The notes under the pieces were generated by a model. The model did no database searches, was not told the origin of the DNA, and worked only from the letters and a program-made list of their open reading frames with translations. The position numbers and the translations under genes are program-made. Positions 50,967 through 51,195 of a stretch of DNA of 51,195 bases are shown here, piece after piece; the first letter of the stretch is position 1, and each line of letters opens with the position of its first letter. The DNA comes from a virus, in the IMG/VR virus record IMGVR_UViG_3300009024_000019, positions 1 through 51,195 of that record. The stretch is one strand, 5' to 3'.

Positions 50967-51195
50967 TTACCACCCCCAATATGGGTTATCTTGATTCTCC
51001 CACCAGAAGGTTAATCCGCCGTCTTTTCTGAGATTAAACCTCTGTACATAGAAGTCTGGTTCAAATATTGAATCATCTTGAATGTACATACATCCAAATT
51101 TAATTCTTTCACTTTCTATTGAACCTTCTAATACTTTATCTAATATAGTAAAATTTTTACCACGAAGTGTACCAGAATCAATAAAAAGTAGTTTA
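50967..51195 (-). CDS. C-terminal end of an unrecognised protein (cut by window edge)
   Basis: The last 75 codons of a gene that starts beyond the window. They contain LLFIDSGTLRGKNFTILD, EPDFYVQRFNLRKDGG and end LTFWWENQDNPYWGW. The aromatic-rich end and lack of a catalytic motif suggest a structural protein. I do not recognise the family. Confidence 0.6.
   Translation of the reverse strand, partial: KLLFIDSGTLRGKNFTILDKVLEGSIESERIKFGCMYIQDDSIFEPDFYVQRFNLRKDGGLTFWWENQDNPYWGW

Noticed and set aside
1-51195. Search for tRNA genes, integrase, attachment sites and insertion sequences
   Set aside because: Nothing recognisable was found by eye. A tRNA scan could still reveal a cryptic one, but gaps are too short for most.

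Overview
This window is part of the genome of a tailed, T4-like (myovirus-type) bacteriophage. It is AT-rich, and every convincing gene lies on the minus strand, so it is transcribed from right to left. The diagnostic genes are a T4-type large terminase, gp20-like portal, gp21-like prohead protease, gp22-like scaffold, gp23-like major capsid protein, gp13/14/15-like neck and tail-completion proteins, PhoH, and a set of very repetitive tail fibres. Start codons are preceded by A/T-rich leaders and almost never by a Shine-Dalgarno sequence. That suggests a Bacteroidota host, but this is an inference. I saw no integrase, tRNA, rRNA, CRISPR array or insertion sequence.

Right part (51195 to about 36300): packaging and head module. 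In transcription order it holds the end of an unrecognised gene, three large or acidic proteins of unknown role (802, 227 and 378 aa), terminase, portal, three head-associated unknowns (284, 77 and 689 aa), prohead protease, scaffold and major capsid protein. Sheath and tube genes, which lie between terminase and portal in T4, are absent. Next comes an intergenic region (36317-36571) with terminators, two promoter-like motifs and a candidate small RNA.

Middle part (about 36300 to 16942): a C1q/TNF-like jelly-roll protein, PhoH, the neck and tail-completion genes, then about 14 kb of fibre and adhesin genes. One fibre is 1974 aa and built from 18-residue coiled-coil repeats. Another ends in a Peptidase S74 self-cleaving chaperone domain. 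One module of about 54 residues occurs eight times across three neighbouring fibre genes.

Left part (16884 to 1): a tightly packed, mostly overlapping operon of modification enzymes. In transcription order it has a glycosyltransferase, a methyltransferase, a GT2-like enzyme, a 62-aa protein, two family-7-like galactosyltransferases each with a LamG/concanavalin-like domain inserted inside the catalytic fold, five radical SAM enzymes with N-terminal Twitch-type cysteine clusters (interrupted by a free-standing LamG-like protein), two SGNH-type hydrolases flanking another putative glycosyltransferase, and a nucleotide-sugar dehydrogenase cut by the window edge. It looks like a phage-encoded system that builds or modifies a glycan or protein-linked decoration. 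This is the most unusual part of the window; its substrate cannot be read from sequence.

A short motif reading (A/C)TATTTAT(A/T) on the coding strand recurs in nearly every intergenic gap that begins a transcription unit. It is a candidate phage promoter, and it is the reverse complement of the T4 late-promoter core.
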